Assembly (NCBI GenBank): GCA_025331565.1 | Contig: JAFREQ010000011.1 | Location: 11,242,001 to 11,306,000, forward strand | DNA length: 64,000 nt | Reading direction: 5' to 3' | Source of the DNA: Holacanthus passer | Lineage: Eukaryota > Chordata > Actinopteri > Pomacanthidae | In this document: piece after piece, positions 37,901-49,900 of the stretch | Position numbering within the stretch: position 1 is the stretch's first letter | Layout: the number at the start of each line of letters is the position of its first letter | Translations under genes and position numbers: made by a program | Notes under the pieces: model-generated | Seen by the model: the letters and a program-made list of their open reading frames with translations, nothing else | Told to the model about the DNA's origin: nothing | Database searches by the model: none

Positions 37901-40900
37901 ACATCTCTCCCAGCATCGCCCGGTTTCCCAGAATCACCCTGCAACACAAAGAAAAAAAGGTGTACAAGCTACACAAACATTCAGCACCTAGTGAGGCTCT
38001 ACATACAATGTGTTTTATAGTTTGGTGAAAAGATGGTATAAACTGAAGTACCCTCTGACCAGGTGGTCCAGAAGCACCTGGTTTACCATCGAGACCAGGA
38101 CGTCCATCTAGCCCAGATGCTCCCCTTTCTCCCTAATCACACAGAGGTTCAGGGTTAGAAAACTACTTTTACATTACAGCCTGAAACAGTAAGGGAACAG
38201 TTAAGGTGGCTTAATTCAACTTTTAGCCATGAAGCTTCCTGCCAGGCCTTCTGCGCTTCATCCCACTAGGAATCTGCACTGCACTTGAAACAGAATCCAG
38301 GGGAATGAAGGACAGACATAACCTGCCACTCACCAGAAAGTGGAAAATATTGATAAAATTACACAGGTCAGTTCAGTAGGTGCGATTGTGAGGAGCAGTG
38401 ATCGATTTCAAACCTTCTCTCCAGGCGCTCCTCTCTCTCCCGAGTCACCCTGGAATTAAAAAATATATTAGAAGTGTTAACATGTGTGAAAGGAAATGGA
38501 TAAATGATTCAGATTTTTACAGATATGTAGTTATGAGAATTGAAGTAGAGAAGCAGTGACAGAAAGCAAACTCACTCTTGGGCCTGCAAGCCCTCGTTGT
38601 CCCTCTGAACCCTTTACAGACAGCAGGGAAAGAACAAGAAGTCACAGAGGATCATCAGTCACGCATACTAAATCGACGGGGAAAGGGGTCAGCGCGCATA
38701 CAGATGCATATACAGTGGCTTATCAGATGCCCAAAGAAGCATTTACAAATTGCAAGAATGAGGCAAACTCACTCGTGGGCCTGGGGCTCCGGGAGTTCCT
38801 GCCTCGCCTTTTTGACCTTTGCTGCCATGCTCTCCTGGGTCGCCGTCGTCGCCCTGGGAATCACAATGACGTAAGTTGTTCTAGCTGCTTTTTTTACCCA
38901 ATTAGTTTTCATTTAATCATAACATGGTGGTTTGGAGTTTTTCCATCATGCGTCTGCAATAAATACAATAGCTGACTGAATTTGGAATGATGATGATGAT
39001 GATGATGAATGAATGGAACTCTTCACAGGTACAGAACATACTTTCTCTCCTCTCTCGCCTTTCAGCTGGCCCTGGATGTCAGCCTGTCAGAGAGAGAAAA
39101 CACAAGATTGCATGTAGTCTCAGAACTGAACTGGGTTTTAAGTAATTTAATTCAATGGCAAGCAGATGCTGGAGACTGCACTGCACAAAAATGGTTAATT
39201 ATCATTACAGTTCATTTTGTTCAAGACATACAGTACAGCAGTGGTTCCCAACCGAGGATACCCCTTGGGGCACTTGAGCAGCTTGCATGGGGTAAGTGGA
39301 AAGAGTGAGGATTACTTATTATTATTTATTTCTAAAATGATGAGACAATTCATTCAGTCATTTCAAAAGCCCATTGCTAAAATGGTATGCACGGGTTACC
39401 TGTGCTAGTTACCCCGCAGGTGTCAATTGTTACCATAATCTGTGAAGAAGTCATGCTCACACAGGTCAAAACTGAATGCACGCCAACTATCTAGCAAACA
39501 TGGATAAATGGCTCAAATGTCCAGATTCAGGCTTACAGGAGCTTGGGTAGGAAAAAAAGATATCAAGCCCAAACACTGGAAGTTAAGTGAATAATATATT
39601 CTTTATGGATTTACTTGTACATGTGTCGATCCGCTACAGCCTCAGGGTTTTCTTTGTGCTGAAATCCTGACAAATATTTCAATGAAGCCAGCTTTACCAG
39701 AGCACCAAACACTCGTAAAGTCTTGGTAAAACTGAGGACCTTTTCAGTCAAAAACTGTCTGAATTCAAGTCAGGTCAGACTACAGTGAAGAAACCGATGC
39801 GTGTCAGACAAAGCACTGGAGGCATCTTACTCTGTGTCACTACTTATGTGTACTTCAAAGAAACCACATTCTATCGACCAAGATCTTATTCTACCTGCAG
39901 CCATAATTTTGGCTGAAACTATGATTGACAACAAATCAGCCAATGCACTCAAGACAGTTCCATCATCAAACCACACAGTGTCCTGTCGGATTGATGATAT
40001 GTCCATTAATATTGCTGGACAAGTGGTGGATAAAATAAAGCAAGCAGGTCAGTTCACTGCGTAGTTGGATGAAATGACAGATCTTAGTGGCAATGATTGT
40101 TTTCTGGTTATAGACAATCTGGAGTGGAAATCTTTGTAGAGATGGCAGCAATGATGGAGAGAGTGCATGGGCCACTTATATGTGCGAAGAAGGTAAATCC
40201 CGACATAAAGTGGATGCGTTGGATTATTTACCGGGAGGCATTGGCCAACAAGAGAATGAGCCCTGAGTTAAGTGCTGTTTTGGATGATGCAGTTAAGGTG
40301 ATTAATTACATTCAGTCCAGGCCAATGAATCACAGGCTGTTTAACAATCTTTGTCACAACAACGGTTCAGAGCATGAGCAGCTACTGCTTCATACTGACG
40401 TCCGCTGGCTGGCTCGTGGTAAAAAGCTACTGAGGCTGTCTGAACTTTGCACTGAGGTGGTCTTGTTGAAAGAGCGCTTGCGTTCCCTTGCAGCAGCGTT
40501 TGAGGACACAGAGTGGGTTGCACATCTGGCATATCATGCTAATGTGTTCGTCAAACTGAATGACCTCAGTCTTCAAGGCAAGGACTCACATATCCTTAAC
40601 ATGTATGACAAGGTGAATGGATTTATAAAAAGGTCAAATTATAGGAGAGGAAATATGAGGAGATGTGAGCTGTTTCCTCCTGCTTAATGCTCATTTTGCC
40701 TCCAATGATGTTGAGTCCTGTGGTGAAAATGGAGAAAGTCCATCTGTCCAAACTCGACACTGATTCCAACCAGTGCTTCCAAGATATTGAAGCAAAGTCA
40801 GAAAAACTGGACTGGGTGATGAGCCTATTCTGTATGACTGAAAGCAGCAGCAGCAGCCTTCCTGCAGGACTACAGGAAGATCTGATGGATTTGTCACTAA

Positions 40901-43900
40901 AGATGGCACGTGCTGAAAAGTAATTTGCAGAGTTTTGGGGTGATGTTCAAATGGAATATGTGCAGTGAATGAACTTTTACGCTTTTTGATCTATTTATAT
41001 GTGTGAAGTGACCTTCTCAGCTTTGACTCACATCAAAACCAAACAGAGGAACAGGCTGAATGTGGAGAACAGACCGCTACCAGCTGTTGCCAGACTGTCC
41101 CCATCAGCCCAGGTGACTGATAAAAAGGAGTTGAAACTGCTACTGAGTCTGAATATTATTTTTTTACACATAATAAGTAAATGTCTTTGTTTTCAAGGGT
41201 AGTCATTCAAATGATTTTCATTTAATAATTAGTTGTGTTAGATACTAACAGTTTAATGAGTTTAGAACTAGTTTAAACCAAACACACATGAGTGAGGGGG
41301 TACTGTTGGCATGGCAAGACAGCTCAAGAAATAAATAAGATGAAAAAGGTTGGGAACCACTGAAGTACAGCCTGACACACTCACCATTTTTCCTGGTGGT
41401 CCTGGAGGCCCTTGGGGTCCCTTGAAGAAGAGAGTGAAATATGTGAATCCACTAGCAGTAGATACAAAGTTACAAAGCACTTGGTAAAAATAAAGCAAAC
41501 AACAAACCAGTTCTCCTTTTTCTCCTCTCGCTCCCACAGGTCCGGGGCTGCCCTATGATCCAACATAGATACAACACAGATCAATAAAGATGCAGAGCAG
41601 CCAACCTCCTTCACTGTTTCCACTCTCAAGGCCTCAGTCAAATAGACCAAGAGCATATTGAAAAGCTGTCTGTATGATGATATATAAACGCGTGTCTCAC
41701 ATTTCGTCCGTGCTCTCCTGGGTCTCCTATGTCTCCTTTCTCTCCTGGTCGTCCTGGTTGACCAGGCAGTCCCTGAGGGGGGTCAATAAAAACATCTGAA
41801 CTGAACTTTCCATTGGTAGTTTTAGAATGAAAACTTGACAATAAAATGTATCAGAGATAATTGTCCTACCCTCAGTCCCCTTTCTCCTGACTTCCCTGGA
41901 AGTCCAGACTCCCCCTGATGAAATGCAAGTTTAAAACAATAAAGACATTTGCAGTGACATGTACACATATGTATTATTCTTTATAACTTATTACACTTTT
42001 GATGATGCACGTGAATGTTGAGATGTTAGGAAGAACAAGGGGAAGAGATCATACTTACAGGTGTGCCTTCATCACCCTTCTCTCCTCTTGCTCCCTGTAT
42101 AACATGAGTATAAACAAATTAATTGATTTTGACTGGGGGGAAACTTCAGTAGTGTTACATTTCAAAATCTACAACGTCAACTGAGTACAGAGAACAGAGA
42201 ACAGAACAAAATAAAGATGTCATAAGATTGTATGTCATACACACAATGTGTATTGTTTTTTTACCTCTAAAACGGCATCATTAGAAAGAGAAGCATGAAA
42301 AAAGTATGATATGGCCCTATGGTTTTACAAAAGTATAGTGTAGTGTAACATTGACTGTAGCATAAAACCAGTAAAAAAGGACAGTAAAGGATTTGCAGTA
42401 GCTCACTACCAGGGCTGGGACATGTGGTTTATATCATTAGGGGGATACTTATATATCAGTGTTTCCCATATATCGATATACTGCATCACAGCACCTGCAG
42501 AATCCTGATAATTAACTTGGACAACAGAAACTGTTTTGTCCAACAAACAGTTCAAGGCCCAAGGATATTCAGTTTGCAATGATATAAAACAGAGAAAACC
42601 ATTAAATCCTCACATTGGAGAAGCTGAAACAAAGCAATATGATTATTATCAAAATAGCTGCCCCCTAATTTTCTGTTGATTGACTAATCAATTAAACATT
42701 ACTCATCATTAATCAAAAGATCATACCATTGCAATACATTTCTGCTTTAATAATTAATAATCACCCTACTTCTTACTGTATGTATAGAATGCTAACAACT
42801 AGATATTGACAAAGATGTGTAGAGGACGTATTGTTAAAATGTGAATTGTTTTAATTTTCACAGTTAAGGCTGAATGAAGCCAGACTCCATCCACCACTCT
42901 GACCTCTTTCCCAGGAAGACCTGGTTTTCCTGGGATTCCTGGCCGTCCATTCTCCCCCCTCTCTCCTGGTTCACCTGAGTCTCCCTAAAGAACAGTTACA
43001 AGACCAGTTTAACAATCAAATAAATATAAACAAGCAGAAAAACACACAAACACACGACATTGTGGGCCTCTCACCTTGGCAGCCGGCCTTCCGTTTATGC
43101 CAGGAAGTCCCTGGGGGAAGAGCACATGTTTTATGTATTCTCGTTTTGAGCTGTTTTGGGGCACGACTTACACTGACAGGTGGCACAAGGGAATGTTTCA
43201 TGAATAATGGATGCTACTGTCAGGAATACAGCAGCTGTAAACGTTCTGATTGTGCCATTTTTGTTGCTCTGATGAAGAGGTGTTACGACTCCAGCGTCAA
43301 CTTACTCTCTCTCCCGGTTCTCCTTTAGGTCCTGCAACATTTGACCCTCCTGACCCTGAAGACCCCTTGCAAAATGACAACAAAAAGTAAATGTCATTTA
43401 AATAGATGTCAGCTTTTTTGAGTATCTCATACACAAACTAGTCAATATTTTCAAGAGCATCATCATCCCCAGTCGCTCACTTTCTCTCCTCTCAGTCCTG
43501 GCTCGCCTCTGTCTCCCTTCAACCCCTCAGGACCAGCCAGGCCTCGCTCCCCCTGTGGGATAACAGCAAAGGAAAGGAAACTCATCAGAGTGAAGGACAA
43601 TTTGTGAGTGAACAGCGAGCTTGGTTAAAATGAAAACTTATATGAGAACAGAATTTGATAGCTTACCTGTTCCCCTTTCTTCCCTGGAAAACCTGGAGCC
43701 TACATGAATAATACAGTAAAGGCTCGTCACCACAGACAAAGACTGACTGCCCTGGGCATTAAATCCATATCCAAAATTAAAGGGAAGCTAAATTATTATA
43801 TGTCATGATGTTTTTTCTTATCTGATAACTCACACTTCTGCCGGGCTCCCCTCGTGCACCTTCGCTTCCCTGAGAACACACAGGTTCACTTGTTCTTTCA

Positions 43901-46900
43901 TCTTTGCTTGGAAATTCATTACATCAGCTTATGAAATGTTGTGCGATGGAATCACGTTCCTATTGACCTGCTGCGTCTCATACGATTACACATAATTGAA
44001 TCAGTCTCACCTTTTCTCCTGCCGGTCCAGTGGGCCCCGGTAAACCCTGACGACAAATGCAAAGACTCATTCACGAGGCTGGTTATGAATTTGTAACAGT
44101 CAGACCATGCAGCAAAGTATGAGACAAAAAGGCACTCTGATGTCATTAGTCAATACTACATGGCAGTCTGTCACTCACTCTTAAACCTGGTGTTCCTGCG
44201 AGGCCCGGCTTTCCTGGGTCCCCCTGAGACACAACATTATTCAGATAACAGCACAAAATCCCTCTAAAAGGCAAAAATGTCAACAGTTGAACTCATTTAA
44301 ATTAAAAGCTAAACCAACAGTGCAGAACTCACTCTCTCCCCAGTTTCACCAGGTGGTCCTCTCTCCCCCTGCAAAGAGACACATTCAATGACTGTTTAAC
44401 AGGTAAAGCATGCCCACTACCCCCCCTCATCAACACATGCATATACAAATGCACACATAAACTGTGTGAAAAAATAATCACACTGCTAAAGTTGCTTGGG
44501 ATAATTTGTTGATAGAGCTTCTCAATTTGCCTGGACTCATTTGCAAATAACTATTACTGTCTGTACAGAAAATTAAGGGATTCCATGTAATGTAAAATAA
44601 TTTTCTGAGGCAAAGAGGCACAACTATGTACATTATCTTGCACTGACAGACATCCATCTCATTAAAAAAGAAAAAGAAAATTGGGATAATAAGACCTTGG
44701 AACTGACATTAAAGCTGCCTTTCAGTTCAGGTATGAACAAGTTCTCTGCACCATATTTTTATTGGATTGAGGAAAAACAACAGCTGGTTCTGCCTCCACC
44801 ATAAGATTGTTAACATCATCCCAGTTTCAGTTTTTCATTTTGGTGAAAAGGCATGTGCTCTTTGCTGTGGTAAAATTTACTACAAAATCTGGTGCCGTAC
44901 CTGTTGAGTATGTACCACAGACATTTAGACTATTAAAAACCCACACTTTCACCACACAGACTCTCATATACACACACAGACACAGACATGCACACACTTG
45001 ATTCCCTCTCATATCATGTAACTCACCCTGTCTCCCTGTGATCCAGCCTCACCTGGCTGTCCTCGGTCACCCTGTCAGAACAGAGAGAGACAGAGGTCAT
45101 TTTTCTATTTACACTTTACAACAGAAGTGATTATCCTTACCTTTATATTACCTTGCTACCAATTTCTCCTGGAGGCCCACGGGGACCCTGAAAGACATGA
45201 GCAAAATGCTTGAATATAAATCCATCAAGGAGGTTAGTTTTAGTCGTTTATTTATGTGTTTGTCTGTTGGTTAGAAGAAAATCTCAAGAATGACATAAGA
45301 GATTTCAGTGATAGAAAGTTTGGCTATGAGCCAATAAAGAAATGAATAGTTTTAACTGTGAACAGCGCCACCATGTGGTCATAAGTTCTTTATGCCTTTC
45401 CTTACAAATTCTGAATTGTAAAAAACAGAACCATAATTCTTCATTCCGTGGCTAAAAATTAATATATCAATTTGACATTGCATCCCATATATAGCACATC
45501 TAATGCAAATTAATACAATTCTTAAAATCATCATGCAATTAGAACCATTTTTTTTGCACAAAGAGACTTTTTGATATTATGCAAAATGTGATGGTATTTT
45601 GCCAATAGGTATATTGCGCTACAGCAGCATGATGAATTCAAAAAACATAACTGCAATTAGAGTTACTTAAAATTCTTAAAATCCTCTTTGTAAAAACTGT
45701 ACAAGTTCCAGGATTTAGGTGTGAAAGCATTTTACTGTGCGATGCAGATCTGGATCCAGATGCAGATCAGAAAGTTTTGAAATTGTGATGGGTGTGACAA
45801 AAAATATGCAGGCATAGCGGAGGTATGTGAAATCCGTGCCTCCTAGTATTTACTGTATTCATATCATTCATCATCATCTTGACAACAGCCACATAGAATT
45901 GCTGTGTGTTCAACCTACCCTGTCCCCAGGCTCTCCTTGTCTGCCTGAAGGTCCAGGTGGCCCATAAGCACCGTCGCCCTGAAAAACATTATTTCTCTGA
46001 GATAAACACCTCACGTGCTCAGCCACTCATATACTGAATCAATCTGCAGCTACCTTGTCTCCTTTGCTACCATGTGGTCCTGCTGGCCCTGTAGGACCCT
46101 GAGTCCCTGGAGGTCCTGAAGTGCCCTGATAATAAAAATGCAATTAGCAAATGCAAAATTCACCCAACCCCCACATGTGCACAGAGTTCATCTGCAAACT
46201 AAACATGTCAGCACATTGGCAGTGATTGACAGTGCTTACTGGGGAGCCCTTTTCGCCCTTCACAGCCACCCCGCTGCCGACTCCTGGAGGTCCCTGTCAG
46301 CAGAGAGAGATAAGAGCTGAGAATCATTATGCTCGCACGCTCCTTGGAATATTTCTGCAGTGAGTGGACAAGCTGGAGATGGTGTGACTCACCCTCTCTC
46401 CTGTGCTGCCCTTGTCTCCCTGCAGAAACAAAGAAAGAGCAGAGAGGATGCTGAACATTGTTGTTAGGGAGTTTCTCTATGCGAATCTACACACATACTC
46501 ATACTCATAGGTTGGTTGATGCACAAACAAGACATTTCTCTGCTGCTCCTTATAGTATCTCAAAATAAAGGCAAAACAATAAAGGAAAACTGATAACAAC
46601 ACAGTACCAGGAACAAAGCTAAATTGTTTTAAATTTGTTTTATTTTATTTGACTGAAAACTGGTGTAATCGTAGTTTCCTCCGAATGAGAATCAATAATT
46701 TAGTTGTGATTCATGTGAGTTTCCAGAGAAACTGTCTAAGTAGTAGAAAGCATCAGCATCTGTCTCAACTATTAAATATCAAAATTAAAAAGGTTTTTTG
46801 GATGTACTGGAAAATACAGAAAGAAAATTATTAAAATCTCTATAAAAAACAAAATTATTAAAAATGATATTGTGTGACAAGAAAATCTCCCATACAGTAA

Positions 46901-49900
46901 ATGCTTGAGCCCCCATTGAATAAAATATGTGAGTGGCTCAATGCTACCACCATGTGCACGAGTCTGACAATAACAGTTTGATGTTGGAGCAGTGGAATTC
47001 ATTAAGGTCTCTAAAATGGCTCAAGAAAACTGAGGAAACATTTCAAACAAAGATTTCAAAATTATGTCTGCTATAACAATAATCAAATGATGTCAAAGAT
47101 TTTATCTATTGACTGAGTTTAAAACAACTGAACACAGCACCCTCATGTTTACCAACCCAGCCGCTCCATATGTGACTCCAAAATACCAAATTGATGACAG
47201 AAGCAGAATATCTAACATTAGTTAGTCCACCTTTATCAGGACAGACAGGTGTTCACAGCAGTTTCAAAGACAGCTTGTGTTTTCATCCTGAATTTTGATT
47301 TGTCACTTGCACTTGGTGAAGTTGTGAGCAACGTCACAATGGGGGCAAAGAGAGTAAATCATTCTATCTCAGTGAAAGAGTGAGGGAATGATCGCTGTTA
47401 CCTTTAGGTTAGTGTCTGATACAGGTGTATTCTGAAAAAAAAATACTGTCTGGTACATCTTTGAAAAAACGAGTGAAACTCTTGATGTCAGTGTACTAAA
47501 GTTTCTTTTCTTTCTGAATAACTAACCTTGATAGAGAGTCCTGGTGTTCCTGGTAAACCTGGCCGACCATCCTGACCTGGTATCCCCGGAACTCCAGCGG
47601 CACCTTTGGCCCCATCACCGCCTGACCGACCTGGAGTGCCCTTAGTACACAACACAAACACAGCTTAGTAAAAAGGAATTACTCAGGATATCTGAAACAT
47701 CCAGACAGCTGAAAATCACTTTGCAAAGGAAAGTGTGGAGGGTTTGTGTGAGCAAGGCCCACAGAGTGATTTAGGATAAATGTGGACATATAAAGTAAAT
47801 TTAGGTTTATGGTGAAAGTCACTTGCGACCATGCTGTGACAAATCTGGATCGTGATCATGTGATCATCTTATGGTTGTTTAGGAACATCCTGCTTTTCGG
47901 TTTGTTTCTTACCGGTATTCCTGGGATGCCTGAATCTCCTTTCCTCCCAGGAAGACCCCCTCCTGGTAAAGCTGAACCTGGTTCACCCTGAAGCATGAGC
48001 AAAGCACCGTAAACACGCACACATACACACACACGCACACACTCTTTGTTCTCTGTCTCTTTCTTGACACAATGAAAATATAAACACTTGTGAGGTAAGT
48101 TAGGAAAAAGGTTAGGAATGATCACTCATCTCACCCTTTCACCTTTATCGCCCTTTTGCCCTTGTGACCCTGTCGCACCTGGTTCACCCTAGAACAACAG
48201 TAAAATAATTAGGAAGCACTGTAGTTCATATTCAGATGTCGTCCTAAGAACTCTGCAGGTCAGGAGAACAAGTTTTACTCACTGGGTCTCCTCTGATACC
48301 AGGCACACCCTGTGAACCCTGCAGTCACAAAATCATTGTGTTATCTCCAGTTTAATATGACAGCATTCAACGGGTCAGTGGGTTCTGGTCCCTCTACTCA
48401 CCGGGACCCCAGTGCTTCCTGGGGAACCTGACCGTCCCGGCAACCCTGGGCTTCCATCTATGCCAGGAAAACCCTGAAACAGGAAAAAAAAATTAATTAC
48501 TTCAGTCCTCATTAGGCACGTTTTGATTTGATTCTATGGTCTTCAATGTACTCACTCTCTCCCCCTTTTCTCCCTTCACCCTCCCTGAGGGGTCAAAAGG
48601 GACACTTTGGCCTGGTGGACCTTGGCGTCCTTCAGGTCCTCTGGGGCCATCCCTCCCAGGCAAACCATCACGACCCTACATCACACACACACACATATGA
48701 ATGCCATATTATAACAACCCTCACTTAAAAAAAGCTGGGATGCTGTGTAAAACATAAATAAAACAGAATGTGATATTTTGCCAATCCTTTGTGACATATA
48801 TTCAATTGAAAACAGTGAAAAGATAGTAAAGTATATTTTATGTTTGTTGTCCCAGTAAGTTGGGACAGGAGCGACACAAGACTGTGAAAGTTGAGGAATG
48901 ATCCAAAAACACCTGTTTGGATCAGTCCACAGGTAAACAGGTTCATTGGGACATGATTGGGCATGAAAGGTTCATCCTGGAAAGATTCAGTCGTTCACAA
49001 GCGAGGATGGAGAGAGGTTCAACACTTTGTCAAGATTGTATAAAGAGTATTACTACATGGGCTCACACAGCATCCAAACTTTTCTGGAATCAAGAGTTAT
49101 ACATACAATCAATATCATTCTGAACAATCAGCACATTGCTGTATAGCGGAATCATGAAGGTCAGTGTGACTCACAGGCTCTCCCTTGCGTCCATCTACAC
49201 CATCTCTACCTCTGTCACCCTGTGGAAGTCAAACAAAAAATGGCACTATAACAGCTGAAAATATAAATTACAGGAAGAATGGTAAAAACATTTTTTGTAA
49301 CTTTATGCACTGTACCTTCTCTCCACGATCTCCCTTCTCACCCTTAAAGAAATGGGAAACATAGAGATCATACAGTTGGGAGGAGAAAGTGGATTAAGAG
49401 GAAGAAAAAACATAATGAATTTGAAATGAATGACATTTCTGTTAGTCATCAAATCTACAGTATGCTCATCAAAGTCAAGTTGAGTCTTTAGCACAGTTAG
49501 TGAATAACTCACCTGAGGGCACTGAACGGTACACTGGCTGGGTCCTGGACCTCCCTAAACAAAACATCAGCCTCAGATGAGAGTCTTATATCCTCCTTTC
49601 TCACATTCATTCAGTTCCATTCTACTTCCTTTAAAAAGCTATTTGTAAAATAGCAGAACTGGGAGTCACAGTATTGTATTAACACCGCTTCTTACCTCTT
49701 GTATTCTGGCAATACCACAGAGCAGATCTGCCAGATCAGCATGTAGGGTGCCCAACTGTGCTGCATCACGGGCGTACAGGATGTTCTGGGTGTTGGCATC
49801 CGTCACCGCCCGACGCAGCTCGTCAGTATCCGCCTGCTCCAAGCCCACTGCTAACACTCTTACACCTGGCAGACACACACAGACAGCAACAGATTTGTCT

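Noticed and set aside
38556..38975. Plus-strand frames of 139 and 98 codons
   Set aside because: Antisense shadows of two Gly-X-Y exons (GC-rich, few stops) plus intron.
39801..41155. Possible domesticated ZBED/SCAND3-like host gene
   Set aside because: Still enclosed by intact transposon ends and a target duplication, with a nonsense change, frame changes and a lost central region. It is a decayed transposon, not a host gene.
15526..49342. Dense array of short similar units resembling tandem repeats or a CRISPR array
   Set aside because: The periodicity is the Gly-X-Y coding repeat in separate exons with splice sites. Units are not identical and the genome is eukaryotic.
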